A DNA stretch of 64,000 nucleotides, from the NCBI RefSeq assembly GCF_026240905.1, contig NZ_JAPEVI010000003.1:2604001-2668000 (forward strand), in the 5' to 3' direction. The position numbers and the translations under genes are program-made. Below, piece after piece: positions 17,733-26,713 of this stretch (positions are counted from its first letter, which is position 1; each line of letters starts with the position of its first letter). The notes beneath the pieces were generated by a model. The model searched no databases and had not been told where the DNA came from. It saw only the letters and a list, made by a program, of their open reading frames with translations. The DNA comes from Roseibium salinum (GTDB taxonomy: Bacteria; Pseudomonadota; Alphaproteobacteria; Rhizobiales; Stappiaceae).

Positions 17733-19973
17733 TCAGGTCATTTCGCGGCGTGTCTTCCAGTCGATGAGCGCGCGAAGTCTCGGCAGGTTGACCGGCTTCT
17801 TGAGCACAGAGAAGGCTCCTTCCTGGCCGAGCCGCATCAGGGCCTTCGAATTCTTTGCGGAAATGACGATCGCCGGCGTCTGCGATCCACCCGCAGCCCG
17901 CAGTGCCCTGATGGCCCTGACGCCCGTGTCAGTCCCGTCGAGCTGATAGTCGGCGAGGATGATATCGGGCGGCGTGCCGATTTCAGCCATGAGGTCGAGC
18001 GCGGTTTCAGTGGACGTCGCCGCAAGCACGCTGGCGCCCCAGCTGTCCAGCCGTTGCGTCATCGCATGGAGCACATCCGCATCGTTCTCTATCACCATGA
18101 CGATCAGATCGAGCGGCCCGTGATGCGCCGAGGCGTCCACCGCCACAGGTTTGCGGCACAGATCCGATCCTTCCGGCGAGGTCACCAGCGGTACCTCGAT
18201 GGCAAACATCGACCCGCGCTCCGGTTTGGACATGAGCCGCACCTCATGGCCGAGATGCCGGCACGCGCGTTCGACGATGGACAGGCCGAGGCCCACGCCG
18301 CTGCCCGACCGGGTGTCGCGCACCCGTGTGAATTCGTCAAAGATCCGCTTCTGGTCCGCCTCGGAGATACCGATGCCAGTGTCCCAGACCTCCACCGAAA
18401 GCCTGGTGCCCTTCAGCCGGCAACCGACAAGCACGCGGCCCGTCTCGGTATACTGGATGGCATTGACCGCAAGATTGCCGATGCACCGCATCAGATAGCG
18501 CCGGTCCGACGACACCCAGCGGCTCGACGGCACGAATTTCAGCTCGATGCCCTTCTGGGCCGCCAGGGTAGACAAGTCTTCCTCCAGAGCACGCAACGGC
18601 TCCTCCATGCAGAAGGACGTGATGTTGAATTCCACGCCCGAACTGTCCAGCCGCGAAATATCGAGCAGCGCATGCAGGAGGGTCTCGATCGACGAAAAGG
18701 ACCGGCCGAGTCGCTCGACGGTTTCCTTCGCCTGGCCCTGATCGACGATCTCGCCGAGGGTCGAGATGTAAAGCTTGGCCGCGTTGATCGGTTGCAGCAG
18801 ATCATGACTGGCGGCTGCCAGGAAACGGGTCTTCGAAGCATGTGCCGCCTCGGCGGCTTCCTTGGCCTGGCGGAGGGCGTCCTCGGTCTTGAATTGCTCG
18901 GCCGATTGGATCTGCAGCATCCTGTTCGCTTCCGTCAGCTCGGCAGTGCGCTCGCGCACGCGCTGCTCCAGCATCTCTGCGACCTCGGTTTCTGCCGTCA
19001 CATCCCGCAAGGTCACCAGGAAGCAGTCATCGGGAAGGGAGTGGGTTTGAAGATCGAGCCGCACGCCGTCCTGGCGCCGTACCCTCTCCTGCACGGTATT
19101 TCCGCGCAGGATTGCCTTGAACCAGCCGGGATAGGTCGACCGCCGTCCCCTGCGGTCCAGGATCTCGTGGCGCTCGACATACTCGACGATCCGCTGCATC
19201 CCGACGCCCTTCTTCAGAAGCGGCAGCGGGACGCCGAGCAACTCGCCGAACCGCTCGTTGCGCACCAGCAGTTCACCTTCGGACGAGAACGTGCAGATGC
19301 CGAGCGACAGGTGATCGAACGCCGCCTGCAGAAAATGCGCCTGATCCTCGATGAGACGCTTTTTCTCACGGCGGTTTTCACGCACGATTTGCGTGACCTC
19401 GGTCAACAATACGGCAATGTTGTCCGAGCTTGTTTGCCGGTGGGACAACTGGTACCAGCGGTCTCCCCTCAACGCGATGATGAACGAGGAGAACCGCCGC
19501 GTGCCCGGCCGATCCGGCGGGCTGTGCCATCTGCCATTGCCCTGGCTGATCACATATTTGCTGGCACTGACGGCAGCAAGAAAGTCGTCGAACCCGAGGC
19601 CGGGCTGGATCAGCGGCTCGACATCCGGAAGCAACTGCTTGAACAGCGAGTTGCAGACCTGCAGCCGTTCTTCCGAAAACAGCGCAAATCCGCCTTCCAT
19701 CGCCACCATGACGTCTGCAAGGTTCTTCTGAACCCGCTCCTGGACCTTATAGGCGGTTTCCAGTTCGCCGGAGGCGCGCCCGAGCGTGTCAAGGGCTTCT
19801 TCAAGGTCGCGCGTCTTCTCCCAGACCTCTGCCTGCAGGGCGATCGCCGACTGGAAGAGGGAATAGGCGGTCCCGTCGACCTTATGGCTGCGCTCGATGC
19901 GGTCGATCAGGGCGTCGATGATCTTGGATTGCTTGACGACCTGCAGATCAAGCGGATCGTTTGGATCGATCAT
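17733..19973 (-). CDS. hybrid PAS sensor histidine kinase / response regulator (NahK-like)
   Basis: The 746-residue protein has no membrane segment, so it is probably cytosolic. Order: N-terminal coiled coil (1-90), a PAS-like region (85-200), a second PAS (210-330), a coiled coil, HisKA with phospho-acceptor His390 in ASHDLLQP, an HATPase domain (N-box NLAVNAIQYT, DTGIGI, GSGVGLGLSIV), and a C-terminal receiver with Asp in ILADYQLDG and Lys in LKKPVN. Its start overlaps the FIST gene by 4 nt. FIST/NosP proteins partner NahK-type kinases, so the FIST protein is the likely sensory input. The LuxR-type regulator at 21247-21939 is a likely output. Confidence 0.9.
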   Translation of the reverse strand: MIDPNDPLDLQVVKQSKIIDALIDRIERSHKVDGTAYSLFQSAIALQAEVWEKTRDLEEALDTLGRASGELETAYKVQERVQKNLADVMVAMEGGFALFSEERLQVCNSLFKQLLPDVEPLIQPGLGFDDFLAAVSASKYVISQGNGRWHSPPDRPGTRRFSSFIIALRGDRWYQLSHRQTSSDNIAVLLTEVTQIVRENRREKKRLIEDQAHFLQAAFDHLSLGICTFSSEGELLVRNERFGELLGVPLPLLKKGVGMQRIVEYVERHEILDRRGRRSTYPGWFKAILRGNTVQERVRRQDGVRLDLQTHSLPDDCFLVTLRDVTAETEVAEMLEQRVRERTAELTEANRMLQIQSAEQFKTEDALRQAKEAAEAAHASKTRFLAAASHDLLQPINAAKLYISTLGEIVDQGQAKETVERLGRSFSSIETLLHALLDISRLDSSGVEFNITSFCMEEPLRALEEDLSTLAAQKGIELKFVPSSRWVSSDRRYLMRCIGNLAVNAIQYTETGRVLVGCRLKGTRLSVEVWDTGIGISEADQKRIFDEFTRVRDTRSGSGVGLGLSIVERACRHLGHEVRLMSKPERGSMFAIEVPLVTSPEGSDLCRKPVAVDASAHHGPLDLIVMVIENDADVLHAMTQRLDSWGASVLAATSTETALDLMAEIGTPPDIILADYQLDGTDTGVRAIRALRAAGGSQTPAIVISAKNSKALMRLGQEGAFSVLKKPVNLPRLRALIDWKTRREMT

Positions 19974-21136
19974 GGCAACATTTCACCCCGGGGCGGGAAA
20001 AATGCCACGCCCACAAATGTCTGGTTCACATGCACGCCCAGATGCTGTTCGCCATATGTGTTGAAGCCGACGACCCGGTGCTTGCGAAAATGCCGCGAGG
20101 CTTCGTCGCAGAGGCCCTTGTGCTCGATTTCGAGTTTCCTCAGGTAACAGTCAAAGCCCAGGATGAAGTCGGGCTCGTCCCCCCGGTCATCCTGAACCGT
20201 CAGACTGTGGTCGAGTGTCCTGATGATCTCTTTGCCGCTGCCGAGCGTCAGCAACAGGCCGTCGTCGATTGCCGACAGGAATGTCAGCCCGCTTTCGCCG
20301 TGGATCTGCTGAATGGCGCGCACATGGTAAATGTTGCGGTTGTGCACAAGGACCGGGTTTTCGGCAAAGACGATCGGAGAGAGGCTGTCAAGCGGCACAC
20401 CGACAAGGCGGGCATATTCGCTGGCCGCCGGCGAGCCGTTGATCTCCAGCACCAGCCGCTCCTCCGGGACGGCCCGGGTAACCACCATGCGTTTGTCCGT
20501 CGGCTGGAAATGGTCGAAGCCGAGGCCCTTGTAGGTAAGGTTGGTTTCGATCAGCAGCAGCAGCGCCGCATTGGTGTGGAATTTACCGCCGTGCAGGACG
20601 AAGGTCCGTTCAAAGGCCAGTCCGTCACCGGCGGATCCGCCGAAGACAGGAATATCCCTCAACCCGGCTTCCAGGGCTGCCGCTATAAGATCTTCCTGTT
20701 TGGACAATCCGTCCGAGAACATCAGCGCCAGCCGCTTGCGGCCGGGGGTGATGCGAAACCGCTCCACCATCGTCTCGGTCTGCGACACCACCTCGGCAAT
20801 CGACACGGGCGCGACGGGCGAAAACAGTTTCGAGGCGACGCGGAAATGCTCGCGCGGGAATGCCAGCGCCAAAAGGGTTTCACTCTCGTAGCCACGCGAG
20901 GTTATCTGCCCTGCCGTGGTGCAGCCGTAAACGACGGCCCCGGGCAAAGCCTGCGGCATCGCGGCGGCCAGACCGTCCAGATCCAGCGTGCTCGGCACGA
21001 ACAGGAGAATGAAGCTCGCGCGCGCACCGTCCAGCTGACGCGCGATGTCGGTCAGTGCCTCGGCCGCGTCGGTCGAATAGGAGGCGGCGATCTCGCACCG
21101 TCTCCGCAGGCTTCCGGTCGAGACTATTTTCCCAGA
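19970..21136 (-). CDS. FIST-domain signal protein with a damaged or non-standard start
   Basis: FIST N- and C-terminal domains are clear (VVYGCTTAGQITSRGYES; GGSAGDGLAF; FDCYLRKLEIE). From a GTG at 20998 the frame gives 342 residues, but the same frame stays open and codes for good FIST sequence (IAASYSTDAAEALTDIARQL) back to a TGA at 21137-21139, with no ATG, GTG or TTG in that stretch. An ATG at 21148 in the same frame is cut by that TGA after three codons. An ATG at 21140 is out of frame but would join if one A of the AAAA at 21126-21129 were absent. Product role: sensor input to the kinase at 17733-19973. Confidence 0.75.
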   Translation of the reverse strand, partial: SGKIVSTGSLRRRCEIAASYSTDAAEALTDIARQLDGARASFILLFVPSTLDLDGLAAAMPQALPGAVVYGCTTAGQITSRGYESETLLALAFPREHFRVASKLFSPVAPVSIAEVVSQTETMVERFRITPGRKRLALMFSDGLSKQEDLIAAALEAGLRDIPVFGGSAGDGLAFERTFVLHGGKFHTNAALLLLIETNLTYKGLGFDHFQPTDKRMVVTRAVPEERLVLEINGSPAASEYARLVGVPLDSLSPIVFAENPVLVHNRNIYHVRAIQQIHGESGLTFLSAIDDGLLLTLGSGKEIIRTLDHSLTVQDDRGDEPDFILGFDCYLRKLEIEHKGLCDEASRHFRKHRVVGFNTYGEQHLGVHVNQTFVGVAFFPPRGEMLP

Positions 21137-21246
21137 TCATCGCGTCATTACCCGCCCGAAGTATTTGCTATTAATAATCATTGACGACGATGCACCCGGC
21201 GGATCACAGGCGATGAGGAATGGTACGAGCGACCGTCACCCTGGTT

Positions 21247-21939
21247 TCATTGCAGGCTGTGCCGGATCGAGACTTCACGCACCATCAGCGCGGCCTGGGT
21301 ACGGCTGCGCACACCCAGACGGCGCAAGAGTGCAGTTATATGCGCCTTGACCGTCGCTTCCGCCAGTTGCATCTCATACGCGATCATCTTGTTCTGCTTG
21401 CCTTCGCAAATCAGTCCGAGAATCCGGTTCTGCTGATGTGACAGGCTGGCGATTTTCCGCGAGACTTCTTCCACAGACTGGGCTTCCGGCGGCCTCACGT
21501 GCGAGGCCCTGCTGTATCCCGGCGGGAAATAGATCTTTCCCTCCGCCACGTCCCTCATGGCGTTCTTGAACACCTGGCGTTCAATGTCTTTGGGGATGAA
21601 ACCAGCGGCACCCGCCTCGATGACCGAGTGAATGATGCTGTCGGAATTGATCGCCGACGTCACGATGACTGGAACGTCTGGGATCTTCTTCTTGATTTTC
21701 AGGAAACCGCTCAACCCCGAGACATCCGGCAGGTTCAGATCGAGCATCACCAGGTCCGGACAGTACGATGAGCGCAGCTTCTGGAGGGCGTCCGCCAGAG
21801 ACGTTGCGGTACGTATTTTCTTGGTGTTGAAGATGCTTTCCATGGTCATCGCCAACGCATCGCAATACAGGGGATGGTCATCGATAACGAGAGCAGACCT
21901 GATGGTAAGATGGTGACCGGACGTGTTGGTCCGCGACAT
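21247..21939 (-). CDS. NarL/FixJ-type LuxR-family response regulator
   Basis: The 230-residue protein has a receiver domain (IDDHPLY acidic pocket, phospho-acceptor Asp67 in VMLDLNL, a Lys in FIPKDI) and a C-terminal LuxR helix-turn-helix (LGLICEGKQNKMIAYEMQLAEATVKAHI). It reads as a transcription factor controlled by phosphorylation, probably by the hybrid kinase two genes away. It lies between that kinase unit and pqqA, divergent from pqqA, so regulation of pqq and xox genes is a natural guess. This resembles AgmR/ErbR-type control in pseudomonads. Confidence 0.87.
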   Translation of the reverse strand: MSRTNTSGHHLTIRSALVIDDHPLYCDALAMTMESIFNTKKIRTATSLADALQKLRSSYCPDLVMLDLNLPDVSGLSGFLKIKKKIPDVPVIVTSAINSDSIIHSVIEAGAAGFIPKDIERQVFKNAMRDVAEGKIYFPPGYSRASHVRPPEAQSVEEVSRKIASLSHQQNRILGLICEGKQNKMIAYEMQLAEATVKAHITALLRRLGVRSRTQAALMVREVSIRHSLQ

Positions 21940-22506
21940 TGGCTATTCCTCCTCCCAATCCCCCGAACGGTTCCTTTTATGAACCAGGGAACGAATGGAA
22001 CGCACGAGAAACGCATCTGACCGGCGCGCATCCTCTTCCTCGCAACGACCTCGCTCTACATAACAATTACACGGATTTTTTTTCCTGCAAATCAGGACGT
22101 GTGGCAGCAATTCATACATTGAAGGGCCGCAAGACAACAAGCTGAAGCGACGAAGGAGCGGGAAGATGCGCGCCAAGCCACTTCCCCTAAGCCTCTCCAT
22201 TCGTTCATGAAACCGGCCGTGACCGGCCATCGGCAGGCTTCACCGTGGGCCGTTTTCTGGAGCCGACACTGCGGGATCTGCGTCCGGCGGAATTCTTCTC
22301 CGCGGAATGCTGCAGTGCAAAGCAAGAAGCGACCCTTTTGAGAGTGCGAGGCATTCCTGCCCTTGATATGCCGGCGGTTCTTTTCATGCGGCACTGCAAG
22401 AAGCCGGTTCCAGAGGCAACACCAAAACTCATACTAAGGTGCCTACTCACGCAGGGCTGAGCGGATGTTAGCATTCGTCTGCATGTCAACCAGAGGAGGA
22501 CACGAC
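21940..22506. other. intergenic region upstream of pqqA
   Basis: This gap of 567 bp lies between the divergent regulator and pqqA. The only clear signal is a strong ribosome site AGAGGAGGA just before the pqqA ATG. Short ORFs here have poor composition and no recognisable domain. It probably holds the promoters for both directions; I cannot place them with confidence. Confidence 0.5.
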
Positions 22507-22608
22507 ATGAAAACATGGAAGAAGCCCGCAATGACCGCCGTCGAAGCCGGATTTGAGGTTACCCGCTATATGCCTGCGGAAATCGGCAGCTGCGGACGAA
22601 AGAAATAA
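22507..22608 (+). CDS. pqqA: PQQ precursor peptide PqqA
   Basis: The 33-residue peptide begins MKTWKKPAMTAVEAGFEVTR and continues YMPAEIGSCGRKK. It has the conserved Glu and Tyr of the E-V-T-R-Y core, which PqqE cross-links to form the PQQ skeleton. A strong AGGAGG precedes the ATG. It is too short for ordinary ORF calling but is unambiguous by motif and position directly before pqqB. The rest of the peptide is trimmed away during biosynthesis. Confidence 0.93.
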   Translation: MKTWKKPAMTAVEAGFEVTRYMPAEIGSCGRKK

Positions 22609-22636
22609 CTGACATCCGCACGCGAGGAGACACCCG

Positions 22637-23574
22637 GTGAAAATCAGGGTTCTCGGTTCGGCGGCTGGCGGTGGCTTTCCACAGTGGAACTGCAACGCAC
22701 CTCTCAGCCGCGCCGTGCGGGAAAAAGGCATGGCTTTCTCCCCCGCACGCAATCAAGCATTGCAGCCAGTGCGGATGGAGAAAACTGGGCCATTTTCAAT
22801 TCCTCCCCGGATATCCTCACTCAGATTGCCGCTGCTCCGGACTTGCAGCCCCGGAGCGGCGGTCCTTTGAGGCACACGCCCATCAAGACGGTCGTTCTGA
22901 CCAATGCGGATGTGGACCATATCGCCGGCCTGCTGTCCTTGCGCGAACGCGAACCCTTCCTGCTCTATGCCACCGCACGCGTTCTGAAGACGCTTGCCGA
23001 GAACAGCATCTTTCAGGTGCTGAACCCGGAAGTGGTCGAGCGGCGGGAACTTCCCCTGTCCGGCGTCACCGAGCTTGAAGGGCCGGCCGGGCCGATCGGC
23101 CTGACGGTCGAAACGTTTGCGGTGCCCGGCAAGGTGGCGCTGTTTCTGGAGGCGGAAGGCGAGGAAAACTTCGGCACTGCCGCCGGCGACACGATCGGAA
23201 TTGCCATTCGCCAAACCGCCCCAAACGGCACCGGCAAGACGCTGTTCTACATTCCCGGCTGCGCCGCCGTCGACGACCCCCTCCGCCGGCGCATGGACGG
23301 TGGAGACTGCCTGATGTTCGACGGCACGGTCTACCACGACACGGAGATGGCCGATACCGGCGTCGGCAGCAAGACCGGCGCCCGCATGGGCCACATGGCG
23401 ATCAGCGGTCCGGGCGGCTCTCTGGAAGCGCTGAGGCCGGTCGAGCTCGGCCGGCGGATATATGTTCACATCAACAACACCAATCCGATCCTCGACCCAG
23501 GCTCCGGCGCCGCCAGGACCGTGCGCGAAGCCGGCTGGGAGATCGGATATGATGGAATGGAGATAACGCTGTGA
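22637..23574 (+). pseudogene. pqqB: PqqB (metallo-hydrolase fold PQQ biosynthesis protein), interrupted by a frameshift as sequenced
   Basis: The first frame from GTG 22637 (GGAGA upstream) codes for the PqqB start [18 protein letters not shown]. After about 35 codons the PqqB sequence continues in the -1 frame ([15 protein letters not shown], then TNADVDHIAGLL and on to a stop at 23574). The switch falls at CCCCC (22740-22744) or AAAAA (22722-22726); one extra C would restore a perfect PqqB. The downstream part keeps the metallo-beta-lactamase-like features and overlaps pqqC by 4 nt. PqqB is thought to act on the excised Glu-Tyr precursor. A sequencing indel is as likely as a true mutation. 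Confidence 0.85.
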
Positions 23575-24419
23575 CCGACGTCGCGACGGCACGAGTGGCC
23601 GAGACCGCACCGGAGGCAGGGGTGCAAAGCGGTGTCGCCCCGACCCGCGCCGATGACATCCGGCGCGCCGGCAGACTGCTGAGCCCGGCGGAACTGGAAG
23701 CAGCCCTGCGGGAGGCCGGCTTCGACCGGTACCATATCCATCATCCGTTCCATAAGCTGATGAATGCCGGCGACCTGACCAGGGCCCAGATGCAGGCCTG
23801 GGCGCTTAACCGCTACTGCTACCAGGCCACCATTCCTAAGAAGGACGCGATCATCCTGTCCCGCTCCGAGGACGCGGCGTTCCGCCGGGAGTGGAGAAAG
23901 CGCATCATCGACCACGACGGCGATGAAGGCGACGAAAACGAAGGCGGCGTCAAACGCTGGCTGAAACTTGCCGAAGGATTGGGCCTCGACACCGGCATGG
24001 TCCGGACACGCCGCCACGCCCTGCCGGCGACCCGCTACGCGGTCGGCACCTATATCGATCTCGTTTCTTCCGGTTCGATGCTGGTGGCCGTTGCCTCATC
24101 GCTCACCGAGCTGTTCTCGCCGGTCGCCATCGGCGAGCGGGTGCCTGCCATGCTGGCGCGCTACGACTATATCACCGAGGACACGCTCGCCTATTTCAGG
24201 CCGCGCCTGCATCAGGCCCCGCGGGACGCGGAGCACGCCCTCGCCCTGGTGAGCGAATGGGCCGATACGCCCGACAAGCAGGCCGACGCGGTCGATGCGC
24301 TGCTGTCCAAATGCGACATTCTATGGGCCATGCTGGATGCGCTTTATTACGCCTATGTGCAACCGGGTTTCATCCCGCCGGGCGCGTTCCGCCCGCCCTT
24401 AGCAGAGACAGGCCGATGA
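23571..24419 (+). CDS. pqqC: pyrroloquinoline-quinone synthase PqqC
   Basis: The 282-residue product is longer than the usual 250 or so because of an N-terminal extension. PqqC motifs include YHIHHPFHKLM near residue 60, NRYCYQATIPKKDA and the helical bundle typical of the cofactorless oxidase. It catalyses the last step: ring closure and eight-electron oxidation to PQQ. It starts at a GTG that overlaps the pqqB stop (GTGA) and ends overlapping pqqD (ATGA). Confidence 0.95.
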   Translation: MTDVATARVAETAPEAGVQSGVAPTRADDIRRAGRLLSPAELEAALREAGFDRYHIHHPFHKLMNAGDLTRAQMQAWALNRYCYQATIPKKDAIILSRSEDAAFRREWRKRIIDHDGDEGDENEGGVKRWLKLAEGLGLDTGMVRTRRHALPATRYAVGTYIDLVSSGSMLVAVASSLTELFSPVAIGERVPAMLARYDYITEDTLAYFRPRLHQAPRDAEHALALVSEWADTPDKQADAVDALLSKCDILWAMLDALYYAYVQPGFIPPGAFRPPLAETGR

Positions 24420-24736
24420 GCGCGCGCGCCCGTCATCTCGTCACGGAGACGAGCCGGCCGGCCCTCGCCCGTCACGTGCGGCTGACCTTTGACGATCTGC
24501 GCGGCCAGTGGGCCGTGCTTGCGCCGGAAAAGGTTCTCTGGCCGGACGAAATCAGCACCGATATCCTGCAGCGCTGTACGGGTCACGCCACCGTGTCGGA
24601 CATCGTGGCTGCCCTGGCGGAGGACTACGACGCCCCGCCGGAGCAGATCACCCCTGATGTCCTCGCCTTCCTTCAGGAATGGTGCGACCGGCTGCTGATC
24701 CGGTGCCGCGACCAGCAGAGGGAGGCGGCCGCATGA
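24416..24736 (+). CDS. pqqD: PQQ biosynthesis peptide chaperone PqqD
   Basis: The 106-residue PqqD family protein (RLTFDDLRGQWAVLAPEKVLW; ILQRCTGHATVSDIV) binds PqqA and presents it to PqqE. I chose the ATG at 24416, which overlaps the pqqC stop by 4 nt; a longer reading from 24257 lies inside pqqC. It ends overlapping pqqE by 4 nt. Confidence 0.93.
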   Translation: MSARARHLVTETSRPALARHVRLTFDDLRGQWAVLAPEKVLWPDEISTDILQRCTGHATVSDIVAALAEDYDAPPEQITPDVLAFLQEWCDRLLIRCRDQQREAAA

Positions 24737-25821
24737 AGGTGTCCGTCGGTCCCCCGCTCGGCGTTCTGGCAGAGCTGACGCATCGCTGCCCGCTGCAATG
24801 CGGCTACTGTTCCAATCCGGTCGAGCTGCTCAAGGCGGACCGCGAACTGGATACCGCGACCTGGATCCACACGTTCGAGCAGGCGGCGGACCTCGGCATT
24901 CTTCAGGTTCATCTGTCCGGCGGCGAACCGACCCTGCGCAGGGACCTGGACGAGATTATCGCCTGCCTCTCCCGGCGCGGCGTCTACACCAATCTGATCA
25001 CCGCTGCCGTGACCCTGACCCGCGAACGTCTGGAGGCCTTCTGCGAGGCGGGGCTCGACCATGTCCAGATCAGCTTTCAGGGCGCGAAACCGGAAACGAC
25101 GGAACTGATCGGCCGTTACCGCAACGCACACGAGAAAAAGCTTCAGGCGGCCGGCTGGGTGCGCGACCTCGGACTGCCGCTCACGGTCAACGCACCGATC
25201 CACAAGCTGAACATAAGCGAGGTGCCCGACTTCGTGGCGCTGGCCCTGGAAATCGGCGCCGAGCGGCTGGAGATTGCCAATGTGCAGTATTACGGCTGGG
25301 CCTATCTCAACCGTACGGCGCTCCTGCCGAATTATGACGCGGTGATGCGGCAGGTGGAGTACGTGGAAAAGACCCGGCAGGAGCTGACCGGTATTCTCAA
25401 TATCGACTTCGTCACGCCCGACTATTACGCGGATTATCCGAAACCCTGCATGGGCGGCTGGGGCAAGGACGCCTTCGTGATCACGCCGGACGGCCATGTC
25501 CTGCCCTGCCATGCAGCCCAATCGATCACCTCGCTGACATTCGACAAGGTGACGGAGAGGCCGCTAAGGGAGATCTGGGAACAGGCCGAAGCCTTCAACC
25601 GCTACCGTGGATATGACTGGATGCCCGAGCCCTGCCGGTCCTGCGACCGCAAGGATGTCGACTTCGGCGGCTGCCGCTGCCAGGCTTTCGCCATGACCGG
25701 AGACGCCGCTGCAACGGATCCGGCCTGCATAAAGTCTCCCGATCATGGAGCGTTGCGTATTATGCCTTCGGCAAAGCGGATCCACCCGCGCGTCATCGGC
25801 CGGGAAAAAGCTTCTGCCTGA
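24733..25821 (+). CDS. pqqE: PqqA peptide cyclase PqqE (radical SAM)
   Basis: The 362-residue protein has the radical SAM cluster CPLQCGYC near residue 18, the GGEP motif (LSGGEPTLRRD), and a C-terminal SPASM region with cysteines in PKPCMGGW, LPCHAA, EPCRSCDRK and GGCRCQAF. It forms the Glu-Tyr carbon-carbon bond in PqqA. I chose the ATG at 24733, overlapping the pqqD stop by 4 nt, over a longer reading inside pqqD. It is the last gene of the pqqABCDE run. Confidence 0.95.
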   Translation: MKVSVGPPLGVLAELTHRCPLQCGYCSNPVELLKADRELDTATWIHTFEQAADLGILQVHLSGGEPTLRRDLDEIIACLSRRGVYTNLITAAVTLTRERLEAFCEAGLDHVQISFQGAKPETTELIGRYRNAHEKKLQAAGWVRDLGLPLTVNAPIHKLNISEVPDFVALALEIGAERLEIANVQYYGWAYLNRTALLPNYDAVMRQVEYVEKTRQELTGILNIDFVTPDYYADYPKPCMGGWGKDAFVITPDGHVLPCHAAQSITSLTFDKVTERPLREIWEQAEAFNRYRGYDWMPEPCRSCDRKDVDFGGCRCQAFAMTGDAAATDPACIKSPDHGALRIMPSAKRIHPRVIGREKASA

Positions 25822-26235
25822 CCCCGGGGTGCATCCCAACGGACGCTCAATCGGACTCATACGGTGTTGAGAGGCAATAAGCAGCGGCTGATCCTTGCCC
25901 TTCGACCAGCCGCCAGCTCAAGATTGCCTACCCTGGTCGGCGTGGTGACGTTTTTTTTAGGTACTTGATCTCTCAGGCTTTACCTGGTTTTGAAGCTTGG
26001 GCGCGTTCTGTCCCAGTCTGGCTCCAGTCGGACTGGGCCCGTCACCGGGATCGAAGCTGCCGTCTGCCCTTCGGAATTTGCCGGCACCAACAAGGCCGAT
26101 GCCGTGGCGGGACTGCGGACCAGATATCCAGAGATTGCAACCCGATGCAGGGCTATTCGAGTTGCCCCCTGGATACGCCGGCGGGTTTCATGCTGAATTG
26201 CGAGATACAAAGATGAACCATTCGCGAGAGATGAC
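25822..26235. other. intergenic region after pqqE
   Basis: This 414-bp stretch has no supported gene. It contains a run of eight T at about 25952-25959, which could end transcription from pqqE, but I see no good hairpin directly before it. Small ORFs (e.g. 25997-26239) have no recognisable domain. Confidence 0.45.
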
Positions 26236-26625
26236 ATGACGCGCAATGATTTCGACATCAATTCGGTCAGGCCAAGCGAAAGAGCGCCTGCACAGGCAAC
26301 CCTTTTCGATCCGGGTGCTGAAGGACCCTGGCGCGGCTCTTTGCCGGGTGACGCGCTCGGAGCACCGGTGACCGTGCTCGCTTACGGCACCGACCGTCCT
26401 GGCGAAGGCCCACGTCTTCACGTGCATCCCTACGACGAGGTGTTTATCGTGACCGAGGGTCGGGCCCGCTTTTTCGTCGGAGACAAAGTTCTCGACGCGG
26501 TTGCCGGTCAGGTTGTGTTTGGCCCGGCCGGCATCCCGCACCGGTTCGAGAATCTGGGACCGGGGCGCCTACAGACGATAGACGTCCACCATTCGCCGCG
26601 TTGGATCCAGACCGACCTCGACTAG
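26236..26625 (+). CDS. cupin-domain protein
   Basis: The 129-residue single-domain cupin has metal-ligand motif HVHPYDEVFIVTEGRARF and a second conserved motif with PAGIPHRFENLG. Small cupins of this kind bind a metal and may be enzymes or ligand-binding proteins; the substrate cannot be told. It stands alone, just outside the left direct repeat at 26681. GAGAG lies upstream of the ATG. Confidence 0.8.
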   Translation: MTRNDFDINSVRPSERAPAQATLFDPGAEGPWRGSLPGDALGAPVTVLAYGTDRPGEGPRLHVHPYDEVFIVTEGRARFFVGDKVLDAVAGQVVFGPAGIPHRFENLGPGRLQTIDVHHSPRWIQTDLD

Positions 26626-26680
26626 ATGGTCCGGCACTGCCACCTGGCACTATCGGCGCTAAACCATGTGAGAATGGACC

Positions 26681-26713
26681 CTTGGTGGGATGGTACAGAC
26701 GGGCGGATTGGAA
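26681..26713 (+). repeat. left direct repeat matching the tRNA-His 3' end (putative att remnant)
   Basis: These 33 bp match 60002-60034 at 30 of 33 positions in the same orientation. The last 23 bp correspond to the 3' end of the tRNA-His gene including the CCA complement (TGGTACAGACGGG), and the match also covers about 10 bp outside the tRNA. The rest of the tRNA is absent here. This is the pattern left when an element integrates at a tRNA 3' end. Confidence 0.65.

Noticed and set aside
17703..20147. 814-codon plus-strand frame
   Set aside because: It mirrors the hybrid kinase on the minus strand, a common effect of high GC third positions; the kinase motifs are unambiguous.
22722..22744. 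Programmed -1 frameshift in pqqB
   Set aside because: Neither GGGAAAAAGG nor TCTCCCCCGC gives re-pairing in both P and A sites in the zero frame, so an indel is the simpler explanation.
26314..26625. Cupin protein as part of the pqq operon
   Set aside because: It is separated from pqqE by over 400 bp with a T8 run and has no known PQQ link.
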